From: Stanieria cyanosphaera PCC 7437
GTDB taxonomy: Bacteria; Cyanobacteriota; Cyanobacteriia; Cyanobacteriales; Xenococcaceae
Assembly: GCF_000317575.1 (NCBI RefSeq)
Contig: NC_019748.1
Coordinates: 884,001-948,000, forward strand
Direction of reading: 5' to 3'
Length of the DNA: 64,000 bases
Positions 1 through 7,737 of this stretch are shown here, one piece after another; positions within the stretch are counted from its first letter, which is position 1; every line of letters begins with the position of its first letter. The notes under the pieces were generated by a model, which was not told where the DNA came from, searched no databases, and saw only the letters and a list, made by a program, of their open reading frames with translations. The position numbers and the translations under genes were made by a program.

Positions 1-69
1 AATTGGAATGCGATCGCACAAAAAATTAAACTCGTTTATCAAAAAGCATCAATTGTCAAAAAGACTTAA
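1..69 (+). CDS. C-terminal end of a gene entering from the left
   Basis: Frame 1 is open from the window edge to a TAA at 67-69 and gives 22 residues, including a HIP1 octamer inside the coding frame. The pattern W-N-x-I-A-x-K-x-x-x-V-Y resembles the last helix of GT4-type glycosyltransferases, but the piece is too short to name. It could also be a chance open frame. Confidence 0.4.
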   Translation, partial: NWNAIAQKIKLVYQKASIVKKT

Positions 70-157
70 AAAAGGGAATCCCGTAGTTACCAACTCACGT
101 ACTAATAGTACATTGAAGGAAGTTCTGCTAGCTCATCAATTTTGGGCTACCCAGAAG

Positions 158-188
158 CCTACACTGTATTCGACAGAATCAGTGTAGG
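158..188 (-). terminator. Hairpin downstream of the HtrA-type gene
   Basis: CCTACACTG at 158-166 pairs perfectly with CAGTGTAGG at 180-188, and ATTC/GAAT extends the stem with one bulge. It lies about 40 bases after the stop of the minus-strand protease gene. There is no U-tract, so it may act as an mRNA-stabilising hairpin or a weak terminator. Confidence 0.45.
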
Positions 189-226
189 TAAGTCACTCTA
201 AAGCAAGCATAACTTTGAGAAACTTA

Positions 227-1462
227 TTATTGATTTGAAGATTGAGGTGTAGGTAAAACTCCTACCTCAACATTTAAGTCAATGGTTTTTCCATCTCGTT
301 GCAAGCTCATTAAAAGTTGATTACCAATAGCGGTTTCTTCAACTAGTTGTTGAACTTCACTTGGTTCTTGCACTTCTTGCTTATTAATGCTTTGAATGAT
401 ATCACCAGATTGTAATCCTGCTCGCTGGGCAGGTGAATTTGGCACTACATTAACAATTAAGACCCCTTGATCTGCGGTTAAATCTAAATTGCGACTGCTC
501 TTAAGTTGTTGCTTTAACTCTGGGGTGATTGTTGCCATCTGAATTCCTAAAAAAGGATGGTCTACTTTACCTTTAGCAATTAACTCTTCAGCAATATTTC
601 TAGCTGTATCGATGGGAATCGCAAAACCTAGTCCTTGAGCGTTTCTGATAATAGCAGTGTTGACCCCAATAACTTCTCCTTGAGCATTTAGTAAAGGACC
701 ACCAGAGTTACCAGGATTAATGGCAGCATCAGTTTGAATAAAGCTAACTCGTTTATCAGCAACTCCGACTTGTGCGCCACTTCTACCCGTAGCACTCACA
801 ATTCCAGTGGTAACAGTGTTATCTAAACCGAGAGGATTACCAATTGCGATCGCCCATTCACCAGGTTGTATTTCTTCGCTATCAGCAAAAGTGACTGTAG
901 GTAAATTTTGAGCTTCTATTTTAATTACGGCAATGTCTGTTAAAGGATCGGTTCCCATCACTTTACCTTCAAAAGAGCGTCCGTTTTTCAGTGTGACTTC
1001 TACATTGTCAGCCCCGTCAACCACATGAGCATTAGTTAAAATTAAACCATCTGAACTGAGGATAAAGCCAGAACCTAGTCCTCTTTGAATTTGTTCTTGA
1101 GGCATCTCAGGAATCTGTGAACCAAAATACTCACGGAAAAAAGGCTCTTCAAAAACTGCTGGAACTTGAGTAGTAACAGTTCGAGACGCATCAATCCGAA
1201 CTACTGCCGGGCCTACTTGTTCAACGACTTGGGTAACAAAATTTTGTGGTACAGCAATTTGATTCGATGTATTATTATTCGCACTCGTTGTTTCTTGCCA
1301 ATCAATTTTATTTTCTTTACTTTCTAAAATTTCTTTGTTGGTAAGATTTGCGACCGCTTGAGGATGGTTGACTAAATAATTGCCACCAAGGGCAATGCCT
1401 CCCCCAAACAAGAGTAATAATAATGAGCCAAAGGCTTTAGAAATAGAAAATTGTTGATTCAT
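227..1462 (-). CDS. HtrA/Deg family serine protease (HhoA/HhoB/HtrA type)
   Basis: Envelope trypsin-like protease that degrades misfolded proteins in the periplasm or thylakoid lumen; it helps cyanobacteria survive light and heat stress. The 411-residue protein has a hydrophobic N-terminal anchor or signal (about residues 10-30), a protease domain with a complete triad (His146 in TNAHVV, Asp176 in the D-P-L-T-D segment, Ser253 in GNSGGP) and one C-terminal PDZ domain (about 300-400). Length and single PDZ match the three Deg proteases usual in cyanobacteria, but which of HhoA, HhoB or HtrA it is cannot be told from sequence alone. It is monocistronic, with an A-rich leader before the ATG. Confidence 0.93.
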   Translation of the reverse strand: MNQQFSISKAFGSLLLLLFGGGIALGGNYLVNHPQAVANLTNKEILESKENKIDWQETTSANNNTSNQIAVPQNFVTQVVEQVGPAVVRIDASRTVTTQVPAVFEEPFFREYFGSQIPEMPQEQIQRGLGSGFILSSDGLILTNAHVVDGADNVEVTLKNGRSFEGKVMGTDPLTDIAVIKIEAQNLPTVTFADSEEIQPGEWAIAIGNPLGLDNTVTTGIVSATGRSGAQVGVADKRVSFIQTDAAINPGNSGGPLLNAQGEVIGVNTAIIRNAQGLGFAIPIDTARNIAEELIAKGKVDHPFLGIQMATITPELKQQLKSSRNLDLTADQGVLIVNVVPNSPAQRAGLQSGDIIQSINKQEVQEPSEVQQLVEETAIGNQLLMSLQRDGKTIDLNVEVGVLPTPQSSNQ

Positions 1463-1540
1463 AGAATTTTATCTTTAAAGCAATAATATTTCAGCTTAAA
1501 TAGTTTTGATGGTAGAAAATTAATTTTATGTTTAGGTATG

Positions 1541-1591
1541 GTCAGTCCAATTAGGTGTGAGGGCTTAGATTGTGTGAGGAATTGGACTGAC
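1541..1591. repeat. Perfect 12-bp inverted repeat in the htrA-tauE spacer
   Basis: GTCAGTCCAATT (1541-1552) recurs as its exact reverse complement at 1580-1591, with a 27-base loop; ATTTTTAA follows on the plus strand. It lies between divergent genes, so it terminates neither. It could end a small RNA, be an operator, or be a short mobile remnant. The rest of the 1463-1844 spacer shows nothing else I can support. Confidence 0.6.
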
Positions 1592-1844
1592 ATTTTTAAT
1601 GTAACTAGAGTATATGAACTTAATGTGACAATCTTTTTAAATTCTGACGATTTTTTTGAGATGATTAAAATTAATTACCCCATGTGCGATCGCGTCAAAA
1701 AATTTGCTTTAAAGTTATGCAACTACAATCAATTAGCCTGTAAAACTTATAAAATTACCTGACTCTGTAGCTTTATTTGTATTATATTTAGCTTGTAAGA
1801 AATTGTAAGCAAGTATTTTAATTGCTAAACAACAAATTGAAAAT

Positions 1845-2681
1845 GTGACTATCTTAGAATTTTCATTGCTAGTTTGGGTTTGCTCCTTTAGTGCTGGTTT
1901 TGTGGGCGCGCTTACAGGTTTAGGTGGTGGAGTTGTGATCGTTCCTCTCTTAACTGCTATGTTTGGCGTTGATATTAGATATGCTGTTGGTGCTTCATTA
2001 GTATCTGTCATTGCCACTTCTCTAGGTGCAGCATCCACTTATATTAAACAAGGCTTAACTAATTGGCGTTTGGGTATGTTTTTAGAAGTAGCCACAACCA
2101 TTGGGGCTTTAGTTGGAGCGTTCATGGCAACTATAGTATCTGTTAAAGCTTTGAGCCTCGTACTTGCCATAGTTTTAATTTATTCAGCCTTAGTTTCACA
2201 ACAATCTCCACCAAAGGATTTAGCAAACAAAGTAAGTAACCCTCTAGCGGAAAGTTTGAAATTGCATGGAGCTTATCCAACTTCTGAAGGGATAAAATCT
2301 TACCAAGTTAATTTTGTTCTACCTGGTTTTGGGGTGATGTTAACCGCCGGAGTAATTTCTGGTTTACTTGGAATTGGTTCGGGAGCATTTAAAGTACTAG
2401 CGATGGATCGAGTTATGGGGATTCCATTTAAAGTTTCTACCACTACCAGTAATTTTATGATTGGTGTAACCGCAGCAGCTTCAGCCGGTGTTTATTTGGC
2501 AAGAGGTTACATCGATCCAGGACTGTCAATGCCTGTAATCTTAGGAGTACTTCCTGGTGCGTTTTTGGGAGCAAAAGTTTTGCTCGGAACTAAAACACAA
2601 GTTTTAAGGATTGTCTTTAGTTTAGTGTTAGTGGCGATGGCTTTTAAAATAATCTACAACAGCTTGGCTGGAGAAGTATAG
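1845..2681 (+). CDS. TauE/SafE family membrane permease (sulfite/anion exporter type)
   Basis: Integral inner-membrane protein of 278 residues with two similar halves, each opening with a Gly-rich helix (FVGALTGLGGGVVIVP near the N-terminus, ISGLLGIGSGAFKV in the second half), as is typical of the TauE/SafE family. Members move sulfite, sulfonate or other organic anions; the substrate here is unknown. The start chosen is GTG at 1845. The next gene begins after one base, and a TauE plus DUF1634 pair is a recurrent arrangement, so the two probably act together. Confidence 0.85.
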   Translation: MTILEFSLLVWVCSFSAGFVGALTGLGGGVVIVPLLTAMFGVDIRYAVGASLVSVIATSLGAASTYIKQGLTNWRLGMFLEVATTIGALVGAFMATIVSVKALSLVLAIVLIYSALVSQQSPPKDLANKVSNPLAESLKLHGAYPTSEGIKSYQVNFVLPGFGVMLTAGVISGLLGIGSGAFKVLAMDRVMGIPFKVSTTTSNFMIGVTAAASAGVYLARGYIDPGLSMPVILGVLPGAFLGAKVLLGTKTQVLRIVFSLVLVAMAFKIIYNSLAGEV

Positions 2682-2682
2682 T

Positions 2683-3225
2683 ATGAATAAATTTGGCTCT
2701 CGTTTCTGGTGGTTTTCCTCTGCCACAACTCAAGAAGAAAAAATTTCATCTTCATTAGCGCAGCAAGATTTTACCTCCGAGTTGCCAAACTTAACCACCA
2801 ATGACGTTACGAAGATTGAGCCTCAATTCGTTCCCAGCCAAAATCTTTTTAAAACAGAAACTGAACAGCAACTTGAAGATTGGCTTAGTAACATTTTGAA
2901 AGCTGGCGTATTGCTCGCTAGTACAGTTGTGTTGCTAGGAGGAATTTTGTATTTAATTCGTCATGGTAACGAACCTGCTGATTATCGAATTTTTCGCGGA
3001 GAACCATCTGATCTTTGTTTTCCCACAGGTATAGTCAAAGCTGCTTGGCGCGGTAGCAGTCGCGGTATCATTCAATTTGGACTTTTACTACTGATTGCAA
3101 CACCCATCGCCCGCGTAGCTATCTCTTTGTCAGCTTTTTTAAGAATGCGAGATTTTAATTATGTCGCGATCGCTTTGTCGGTTTTGATTAGTTTGATTTA
3201 TAGTTTTTTAAAAGCATACTACTAA
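2683..3225 (+). CDS. DUF1634 family membrane protein
   Basis: 180 residues: a hydrophilic N-terminal part (about 1-65) and three predicted membrane helices (about 70-92, 122-147, 157-178). The segment with G-E-P-S-D-L and then R-G-I-I-Q-F-G-L-L-L-L-I-A-T-P-I-A-R-V matches DUF1634. It follows the TauE/SafE gene with a single base between stop and start, so it is co-transcribed and probably an accessory subunit of that permease. Biochemical function is unknown. The long N-terminal extension is not part of the core domain. Confidence 0.8.
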   Translation: MNKFGSRFWWFSSATTQEEKISSSLAQQDFTSELPNLTTNDVTKIEPQFVPSQNLFKTETEQQLEDWLSNILKAGVLLASTVVLLGGILYLIRHGNEPADYRIFRGEPSDLCFPTGIVKAAWRGSSRGIIQFGLLLLIATPIARVAISLSAFLRMRDFNYVAIALSVLISLIYSFLKAYY

Positions 3226-3255
3226 CAGCAACTGTCAGTAGTACGATAGCTCAGG

Positions 3256-4010
3256 CAATAACTTTATCGTCTAGAACGTTTGCGGAGTCGGTCGATAATT
3301 ACAGCTACAATAATAACCAAGCCTTTGACAACTAATTGCCAGAAGTCAAACCATTGTTAAGAACAGCAATGATTAATGCACCCAGAAGAGTACCAATACC
3401 GCCTGTAAAGCTAGTTCCACCAAGAATCACCGCAGCGATCGCATCTAATTCCTGCCAAACCTGACAGCAAGCCACTTACGCCGTAGACAAATAGCAGTAC
3501 TCGATTAACTTTAATTCCTGTTAATCTTGCTGCTCGCTCGTTACCGCCAACAGCGTATATTTGTACACCCAAAACAGTCTGTCGCAGCACAAACCAGCTT
3601 ATAGCTACAATTAAGAGGGCAATGATTACTAACCAGGGCAGAGGCACTACATAACTATTACCAATCCAAGCAAAATTGATGTTGCGGTTAATTACTGTCG
3701 TACCGTTGGCGACCAATTTCTACTTGCTGCTGTTCCGCGATCGCTAAACTGCCAACTATAGTATTTGCGCCAAAAGTAGCTCCTAAACTATCTAGGACTT
3801 GCTGCACTTCGTTTTGCATGGCTTTGCGGTCTAGAAATTGACCTTTCTTTAACTCGCTACCCATAAACATATTTTCAGTCACGGTTAAATTGGGTGCGAC
3901 ATTCAATTCTTGATAGCTCAAATTAATACCCGCCTGACGTGCTGAAGCTGGATCGCTAATCTTTGTTGGAATTCCATAGACTTGCATTATAAACTTTTTG
4001 CTACAATCAG
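3256..4010 (-). pseudogene. Remnant of a ribose-type sugar ABC transporter (RbsA plus RbsC fragments)
   Basis: The stretch 3688-4017 encodes an internal piece of a sugar-ABC ATPase (I-S-D-P[15 protein letters not shown], then [12 protein letters not shown]) without Walker A or the C-terminal half. The stretch 3411-3716 encodes part of the permease ([25 protein letters not shown]). After a frame break near 3440-3470 the permease C-terminus continues to about 3256 ([21 protein letters not shown], ending near VIIDRLRKRSR). At least one deletion joins the two genes and further frame breaks remain, so neither product can be made. Both parts belong to one former rbsAC-like operon. Confidence 0.85.
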
Positions 4011-4034
4011 TGTACATTTAACTGCACATTTATT

Positions 4035-4298
4035 ATGACTAAATATCTTACTATTACAGAAGCCAGACAAAAATTTTTAGAGTTACCTAACGAACTAAAT
4101 GAAGAACCAATCGTAATTACCAAACATGGTAAACCTGTAATGACTGCAATAAGCTATCAACAGTTTGAATCTTTAATTGAAACTCTAAAGATATTGAGTG
4201 ACCAACCCTTCAGTAAAAGATTGGATGCTAGTATCGCACAAATTGAACAAGGAAACACAATTACTTGGCAAGAGGCTAAAACACAACTAGGATTATGA
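4035..4298 (+). CDS. Antitoxin, Phd/YefM family
   Basis: 87-residue antitoxin. The N-terminal part (T-I-T-E-A-R-Q-K-F, then P-I-V-I-T-K-H-G-K-P-V-M-T-A-I-S) is the DNA-binding Phd/YefM fold, which represses its own promoter; the C-terminal tail normally wraps the toxin. The stop overlaps the toxin start (ATGA, 4295-4298), the usual translational coupling. The promoter must lie within the short spacer after the remnant ABC genes. Confidence 0.9.
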   Translation: MTKYLTITEARQKFLELPNELNEEPIVITKHGKPVMTAISYQQFESLIETLKILSDQPFSKRLDASIAQIEQGNTITWQEAKTQLGL

Positions 4299-4612
4299 CT
4301 ACAGAAAAGGAGTATGAGATACGATTAACTTCCTTAGCTGTAGAAATGTTAGCCGAAATTAAAGATCGAAGACATCTTAAAACTATAGGCGAACGCATTG
4401 AAAAACTGAAAATTAATCCCGAACTACAAGGAAAAGCATTAACTAATAAACTAAAAGGCTATCGTAGTATAAGAGCAGTAAGTCAACGTTATCGTATTAT
4501 CTATCAAATAGAACGAGATCGGGTTATTGTCTTTATAGTTGGTGTTGGACTAAGAGCAGAAGGAAATCGCCAAGATATTTATACTCAGATAGAGAATTTA
4601 CTAGAAGATTAA
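4295..4612 (+). CDS. Toxin, RelE/ParE superfamily
   Basis: 105-residue toxin with the RelE/ParE signature: N-terminal helix, then L-K-G-Y-R-S-I-R-A-V-S-Q-R-Y-R-I-I-Y-Q-I and V-I-V-F-I-V-G-V-G-L-R, carrying the basic residues expected of ribosome-dependent mRNA interferases of the YoeB/RelE kind. Which target it uses cannot be read from sequence. The frame is intact and coupled to the antitoxin, in contrast to the decayed genes on both sides. Confidence 0.88.
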   Translation: MTTEKEYEIRLTSLAVEMLAEIKDRRHLKTIGERIEKLKINPELQGKALTNKLKGYRSIRAVSQRYRIIYQIERDRVIVFIVGVGLRAEGNRQDIYTQIENLLED

Positions 4613-4620
4613 CGCGCGAT

Positions 4621-4749
4621 CGCTGGAGATTAGGACTTAATTTTACCAATCTGTTTGATGAAATCTACTACGAAACTGCTCAAGGCAGAGATATTATTTA
4701 TCCTGGCGCACCTTTCACTGTTTTGGGAACGGTTTCAGTAGAGTTTTAA
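4621..4749 (+). pseudogene. C-terminal remnant of a TonB-dependent receptor
   Basis: Frame 4621-4749 reads 42 residues to a TAA. It includes L-G-L-N-F-T-N-L-F-D-E-I-Y-Y-E and then I-Y-P-G-A-P-F-T-V-L-G-T-V-S-V-E-F, the last strands of a siderophore receptor barrel ending in the usual aromatic residue. Nothing upstream continues the frame because the toxin gene ends 8 bases before it. The toxin-antitoxin pair thus sits at the break point of a deleted receptor gene. Confidence 0.82.
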
Positions 4750-5047
4750 GAAATTTAAAAATAGCAAATTTTTTACTAAGAATAAGACAATGAAATTAAT
4801 TAAAGATAGTTTTTTTATAGGTCAAATTAGCTTATTTACAGGTAGAAAATAACAGAAAACTAATCTGAAAACGAATTTGGCAAAGCTAAAGCTTAAACTT
4901 TAATTGTTCTAAAAGGTTAACCGTCTAGGAAAATTTAGGAAAAAGCGATCGCGTTTAGCCAAAAAATACGCTACTGCCTGGCAAGGCAAATAGCGCATCG
5001 AGGTAAGTAAGAGAAAGAAAAAATTTAAATATCCATTGCCATTTGTT
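4750..5047. other. Gene-free spacer
   Basis: No coding frame of note. It holds one HIP1 octamer (4945-4952) and the terminator at 4961-4995. Confidence 0.6.
4961..4995 (-). terminator. Rho-independent terminator of the gene at 5048-5530
   Basis: Read on the minus strand, CGCTATTTGCC pairs with GGCAGTAGCG around a short loop, followed by TATTTTTTGG. It lies about 50 bases past the stop of the Pro-rich secreted protein. Confidence 0.7.
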
Positions 5048-5530
5048 TTAAAGAGGAAGATTAATCGGCAGTTTAATGGGAGGAATAACTACAGTCGGAC
5101 GAGGAGGAGTTGGTTGTACTACTTGAGGGGGAACTGCCCCAGGAATAACACCAGAAGGAACGGGAACTCCACTGTTAGGTACAACTCCAGAAGGTAGAGT
5201 ACCAACTTGATTGGTTACAGTAGTTTGAGATATTGAACCTTGTGAAGGAATCATACCCGTCGGTGCTGGAGCTAAACCAGTCGCACCAGGAACGGGAAGG
5301 CGAACGGGCGAACTACCAACGCTGAAAGTATTGCCGTTGAGGTTGCCTGTACCAAAAGTTAGGTTGCGGTTGGGAATTTGTTCTGGTGGACGATTAAATA
5401 AGGCATTGAGCGCACCAGTGGCTAATTCGAGTACTTGAGCATCTGCCCGTTGGGGAGCAGCGAGGGTGGAAGCACCTACAGTTAAAGCTAGAGCGAAGGT
5501 TGCAGTTAGTTTTCGATTGAGCTTGTTCAT
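5048..5530 (-). CDS. Small secreted Pro/Val/Gly-rich protein
   Basis: 160 residues with a clear Sec signal peptide (hydrophobic segment about 9-30, cleavage near A-D-A-Q). The mature part has no recognised domain. It contains N-x-x-F-G-T-G-N-L-N-G-N-T-F, then loose repeats of the type P-S-G-V-V/I-P, and ends in a Pro-rich tail of I-P-P-I-K-L-P-I. It is probably periplasmic or extracellular and structural. It is on the same strand as the next secreted protein upstream, but separated by its own spacer and terminators. Confidence 0.65.
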   Translation of the reverse strand: MNKLNRKLTATFALALTVGASTLAAPQRADAQVLELATGALNALFNRPPEQIPNRNLTFGTGNLNGNTFSVGSSPVRLPVPGATGLAPAPTGMIPSQGSISQTTVTNQVGTLPSGVVPNSGVPVPSGVIPGAVPPQVVQPTPPRPTVVIPPIKLPINLPL

Positions 5531-5757
5531 CTTACTTACCTTAAGTTATTGTCGTTAATCTCTTCAATTACTAAGTATGTTAGTTGAGATAAAAATATGC
5601 ACTTTTGACAACGATTAATAAAATAAATGACCTCAACCGCTTCGGGGTCAAAGTCATAGAGGTCTAGAGTTAAACTTTAAAAGACCTTGAGAAAATTAGA
5701 ACTAGCAAAGCTGTTATTAAGGGTAATAAGTGCCTAAATTAAACAGTATTAATAGAC
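5531..5757. promoter_or_regulatory. Spacer with the leader of the secreted-protein gene
   Basis: Upstream region of the gene at 5048-5530 (minus strand). TTAAGTAAG directly precedes its ATG. The GC-rich segment near 5630-5660 (CAACCGCTTCGGGGTC) stands out from its AT-rich surroundings but forms only a weak hairpin. Confidence 0.35.
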
Positions 5758-5778
5758 AAAAAGGGGCATTTCGCCCCC
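5758..5778 (-). terminator. Rho-independent terminator of the gene at 5812-6156
   Basis: On the minus strand GGGGGC-GAAAT-GCCCC is followed directly by TTTTT. Compact GC stem and U-tract, 34 bases after the stop codon. Confidence 0.85.
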
Positions 5779-5811
5779 ATGTTCGTTGTGAAGGAATTTG
5801 ATATTTAATGA

Positions 5812-6156
5812 TTAGTAAGGATAAGCAGGAATTCCGTAACCGCTTAAGTCAACTTGAGTTTGAGTAGCATTGTTGTAAACGCCTTGATTGGTTACGTTGC
5901 CGATACCTGAAGTAGCACTTTGATTTTGTCCTGCTTGTACTGATTGTTGAATTTGAGGATCGATACCGTAACCACCTAAATCTAATTGAGTTTGAGTTAA
6001 ATCGTTAGAAACGGTTTGGTTAGTAACGTTGCCAATGCCATGAGTTACAGCAGCATTAGAACCAGCTTGAACATTACTTTGTACTTGTTGGGCAAATGCA
6101 GCTAGGGGAGAGAGAGTTAAAGCGAGAGTGGAGATGATTAGTGCAGCTTTTTTCAT
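5812..6156 (-). CDS. Secreted protein with two Gln/Asn-rich repeats (amyloid- or curlin-like)
   Basis: 114 residues: signal peptide (about 1-22, ending L-A-A-F-A-Q), then two copies of a roughly 42-residue unit. Each has Q-x-x-V-Q-A-G-x-N, then G-I-G-N-V-T-N-Q-x-V, then T-Q-T/L-Q-x-D-L-x-G-Y-G-I. The alternation of Asn, Gln, Thr and Val with spaced Gly resembles curlin-type beta-solenoid repeats, but no standard curlin motif is certain. It is probably an extracellular or cell-surface protein. It has its own terminator. Confidence 0.6.
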   Translation of the reverse strand: MKKAALIISTLALTLSPLAAFAQQVQSNVQAGSNAAVTHGIGNVTNQTVSNDLTQTQLDLGGYGIDPQIQQSVQAGQNQSATSGIGNVTNQGVYNNATQTQVDLSGYGIPAYPY

Positions 6157-6346
6157 TTTTCTAGACCTCTAAAATTTAATTTGTTTGTTTTTCGTTGTTG
6201 TTTGTCTTCACTCTTTAGTTACGTTGAGGATAATTTTTTTATGCAAGTTTAAATAATTTCTGAACTAGGTATACTTAATTTTTTTTTCACGTACCAGAAA
6301 ATAACTACAATGAAAGAGCATAAGTCAATCAAAGGTGATGAGCTTA

Positions 6347-6889
6347 ATGGCTTACACAGCAAATCTTGGGGTCAATCAACAGTTATACCTTGAAAATCAA
6401 GGCACTCAAACCTTAATTTCTTTGAACAGTAGTAATGCAGGACAACAGCAAAGACAAAGTATTAGTTTAACCACAGGTAATTGGACTGTACCACCGACTT
6501 TATTCACCACAAAATTTGGTTTTGTCTTACAACTTGATACTGATAAAAGACAGTATTTTATTCAAATACAAGCCAATGGCATCAATACCCTCAACAACGC
6601 GCCATCTTTAAATAATGCCGAAACTGTACCCCTTCAAGAAATAGCAGATTCAGCACCCCAAAACTCAAATAAAATTGAATTTGAACCGATGCAACCCATG
6701 AACAAGATGAAAATGGGAAATATGTCCATGAGTATGAATCCAATGGAAATGCGCATGGGAAATATGTCCATGAAGATGGGAAAAAAAGTAAAATCTACTT
6801 CAACAAAGCGTTTTTGTACTCAATGCGGTCATCCAGTCAACAAGAGCGATCGCTTTTGTAGTAGCTGTGGTCACCAATTAAAGGATTAA
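6347..6889 (+). CDS. Met-rich protein with C-terminal zinc ribbon
   Basis: 180 residues from the ATG at 6347. This start is preferred over upstream GTG/ATG codons because AAAGGTGA lies 8 bases before it. The N-terminal ~90 residues look like a beta-rich domain of unknown type. About 115-144 is a Met-rich segment (M-K-M-G-N-M-S-M-x-M, repeated after a short gap), and the C-terminus is a CxxC...CxxC zinc ribbon (Cys 157, 160, 171, 174). Met clusters of this kind can bind Cu(I), but that is inference. Only 9 bases separate it from the Anbu gene, so the two probably form an operon. Confidence 0.65.
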   Translation: MAYTANLGVNQQLYLENQGTQTLISLNSSNAGQQQRQSISLTTGNWTVPPTLFTTKFGFVLQLDTDKRQYFIQIQANGINTLNNAPSLNNAETVPLQEIADSAPQNSNKIEFEPMQPMNKMKMGNMSMSMNPMEMRMGNMSMKMGKKVKSTSTKRFCTQCGHPVNKSDRFCSSCGHQLKD

Positions 6890-6898
6890 ATGTAATAC

Positions 6899-7666
6899 AT
6901 GACCTATTGTTTAGGAATTATTAATCGCTTCGGAATTGTTATGGCTGCTGACTCTCGTACTAATGCAGGAGTTGATTATATTTCAGCCTATAAGAAGTTG
7001 TTCGATCTCTCTTTACCAGGAGAAAGAGTAATTATTATTTGTGCTTCTGGTAATCTCTCAGTTACCCAGGGAGTAATAACTAGGTTAAATCGAGATATTC
7101 AAAATCAACAGGAAACTAATTTGCATACTCTCCCGAATATGTTTGATGTTGCTCGCTACATTGGTGAGAAAGGGAGGGAAATTCAAAGTATAGATCGTTC
7201 TTGGTTAGAAAAAGATCGTATCGATCATAGTTGTAATTTTTTGTTGGGTGGACAAATAAAAGGAGAAGAACCCCAATTATTTTTAATTTATCCTCAAGGC
7301 AATTTTATTCAGGCAACCAAAGAAACACCTTTTTTACAAATTGGTGAAACAAAATACGGTAAGCCTATACTAGACCGTACAATAACTTATGATACGCCTT
7401 TAAATGATGTTGCCAAATGCGCTCTTTTATCGATAGATTCAACTATGAAATCTAATATTTCTGTTGGTCCACCGATTAATATAATAATGTATGAAACCGA
7501 TAGTTTAGTCATTCGCAATACATTGCAACTACGTTTAGGTGATCCTTATTTAGCTAAAATTCGCAAGTTGTGGGAAGATTCAGTACGTCAAGCTTTTGAA
7601 TCTATGCCGAATATTGAATGGCAATATAAATTAGAAGATTCTACTGATGATATTTTGATTGATTGA
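6899..7666 (+). CDS. Anbu-type proteasome-like peptidase
   Basis: 255-residue N-terminal-nucleophile peptidase of the Anbu (ancestral beta subunit) family, related to HslV and 20S beta subunits. The product starts Met-Thr, so Met removal would expose the catalytic Thr1 with no propeptide. The typical M-T-Y-C-L-G-I, V-M-A-A-D-S-R-T-N-A-G-V-D-Y and Y-K-K-L blocks supply the Asp and Lys of the site. Anbu proteins form open helical rings; their substrates are unknown. Known Anbu loci often encode transglutaminase, alpha-E and ATP-grasp proteins; here the neighbour is a Met-rich zinc-ribbon gene instead. Confidence 0.85.
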   Translation: MTYCLGIINRFGIVMAADSRTNAGVDYISAYKKLFDLSLPGERVIIICASGNLSVTQGVITRLNRDIQNQQETNLHTLPNMFDVARYIGEKGREIQSIDRSWLEKDRIDHSCNFLLGGQIKGEEPQLFLIYPQGNFIQATKETPFLQIGETKYGKPILDRTITYDTPLNDVAKCALLSIDSTMKSNISVGPPINIIMYETDSLVIRNTLQLRLGDPYLAKIRKLWEDSVRQAFESMPNIEWQYKLEDSTDDILID

Positions 7667-7737
7667 ATTTTGTCTCAAAGCAAGAAAAACAGAAGGTGAC
7701 TGGTGTGCGGACAATTCATATTAAAGTCAAAAAAAAT

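Noticed and set aside
1538-1762. Plus-strand frame of 74 codons upstream of tauE
   Set aside because: It spans the inverted repeat at 1541-1591, has no Shine-Dalgarno, and has odd composition. Likely chance.
1733-2038. Minus-strand frame opposite tauE
   Set aside because: Lies within the TauE reading region and gives a low-complexity product; the TauE frame is clearly the real one.
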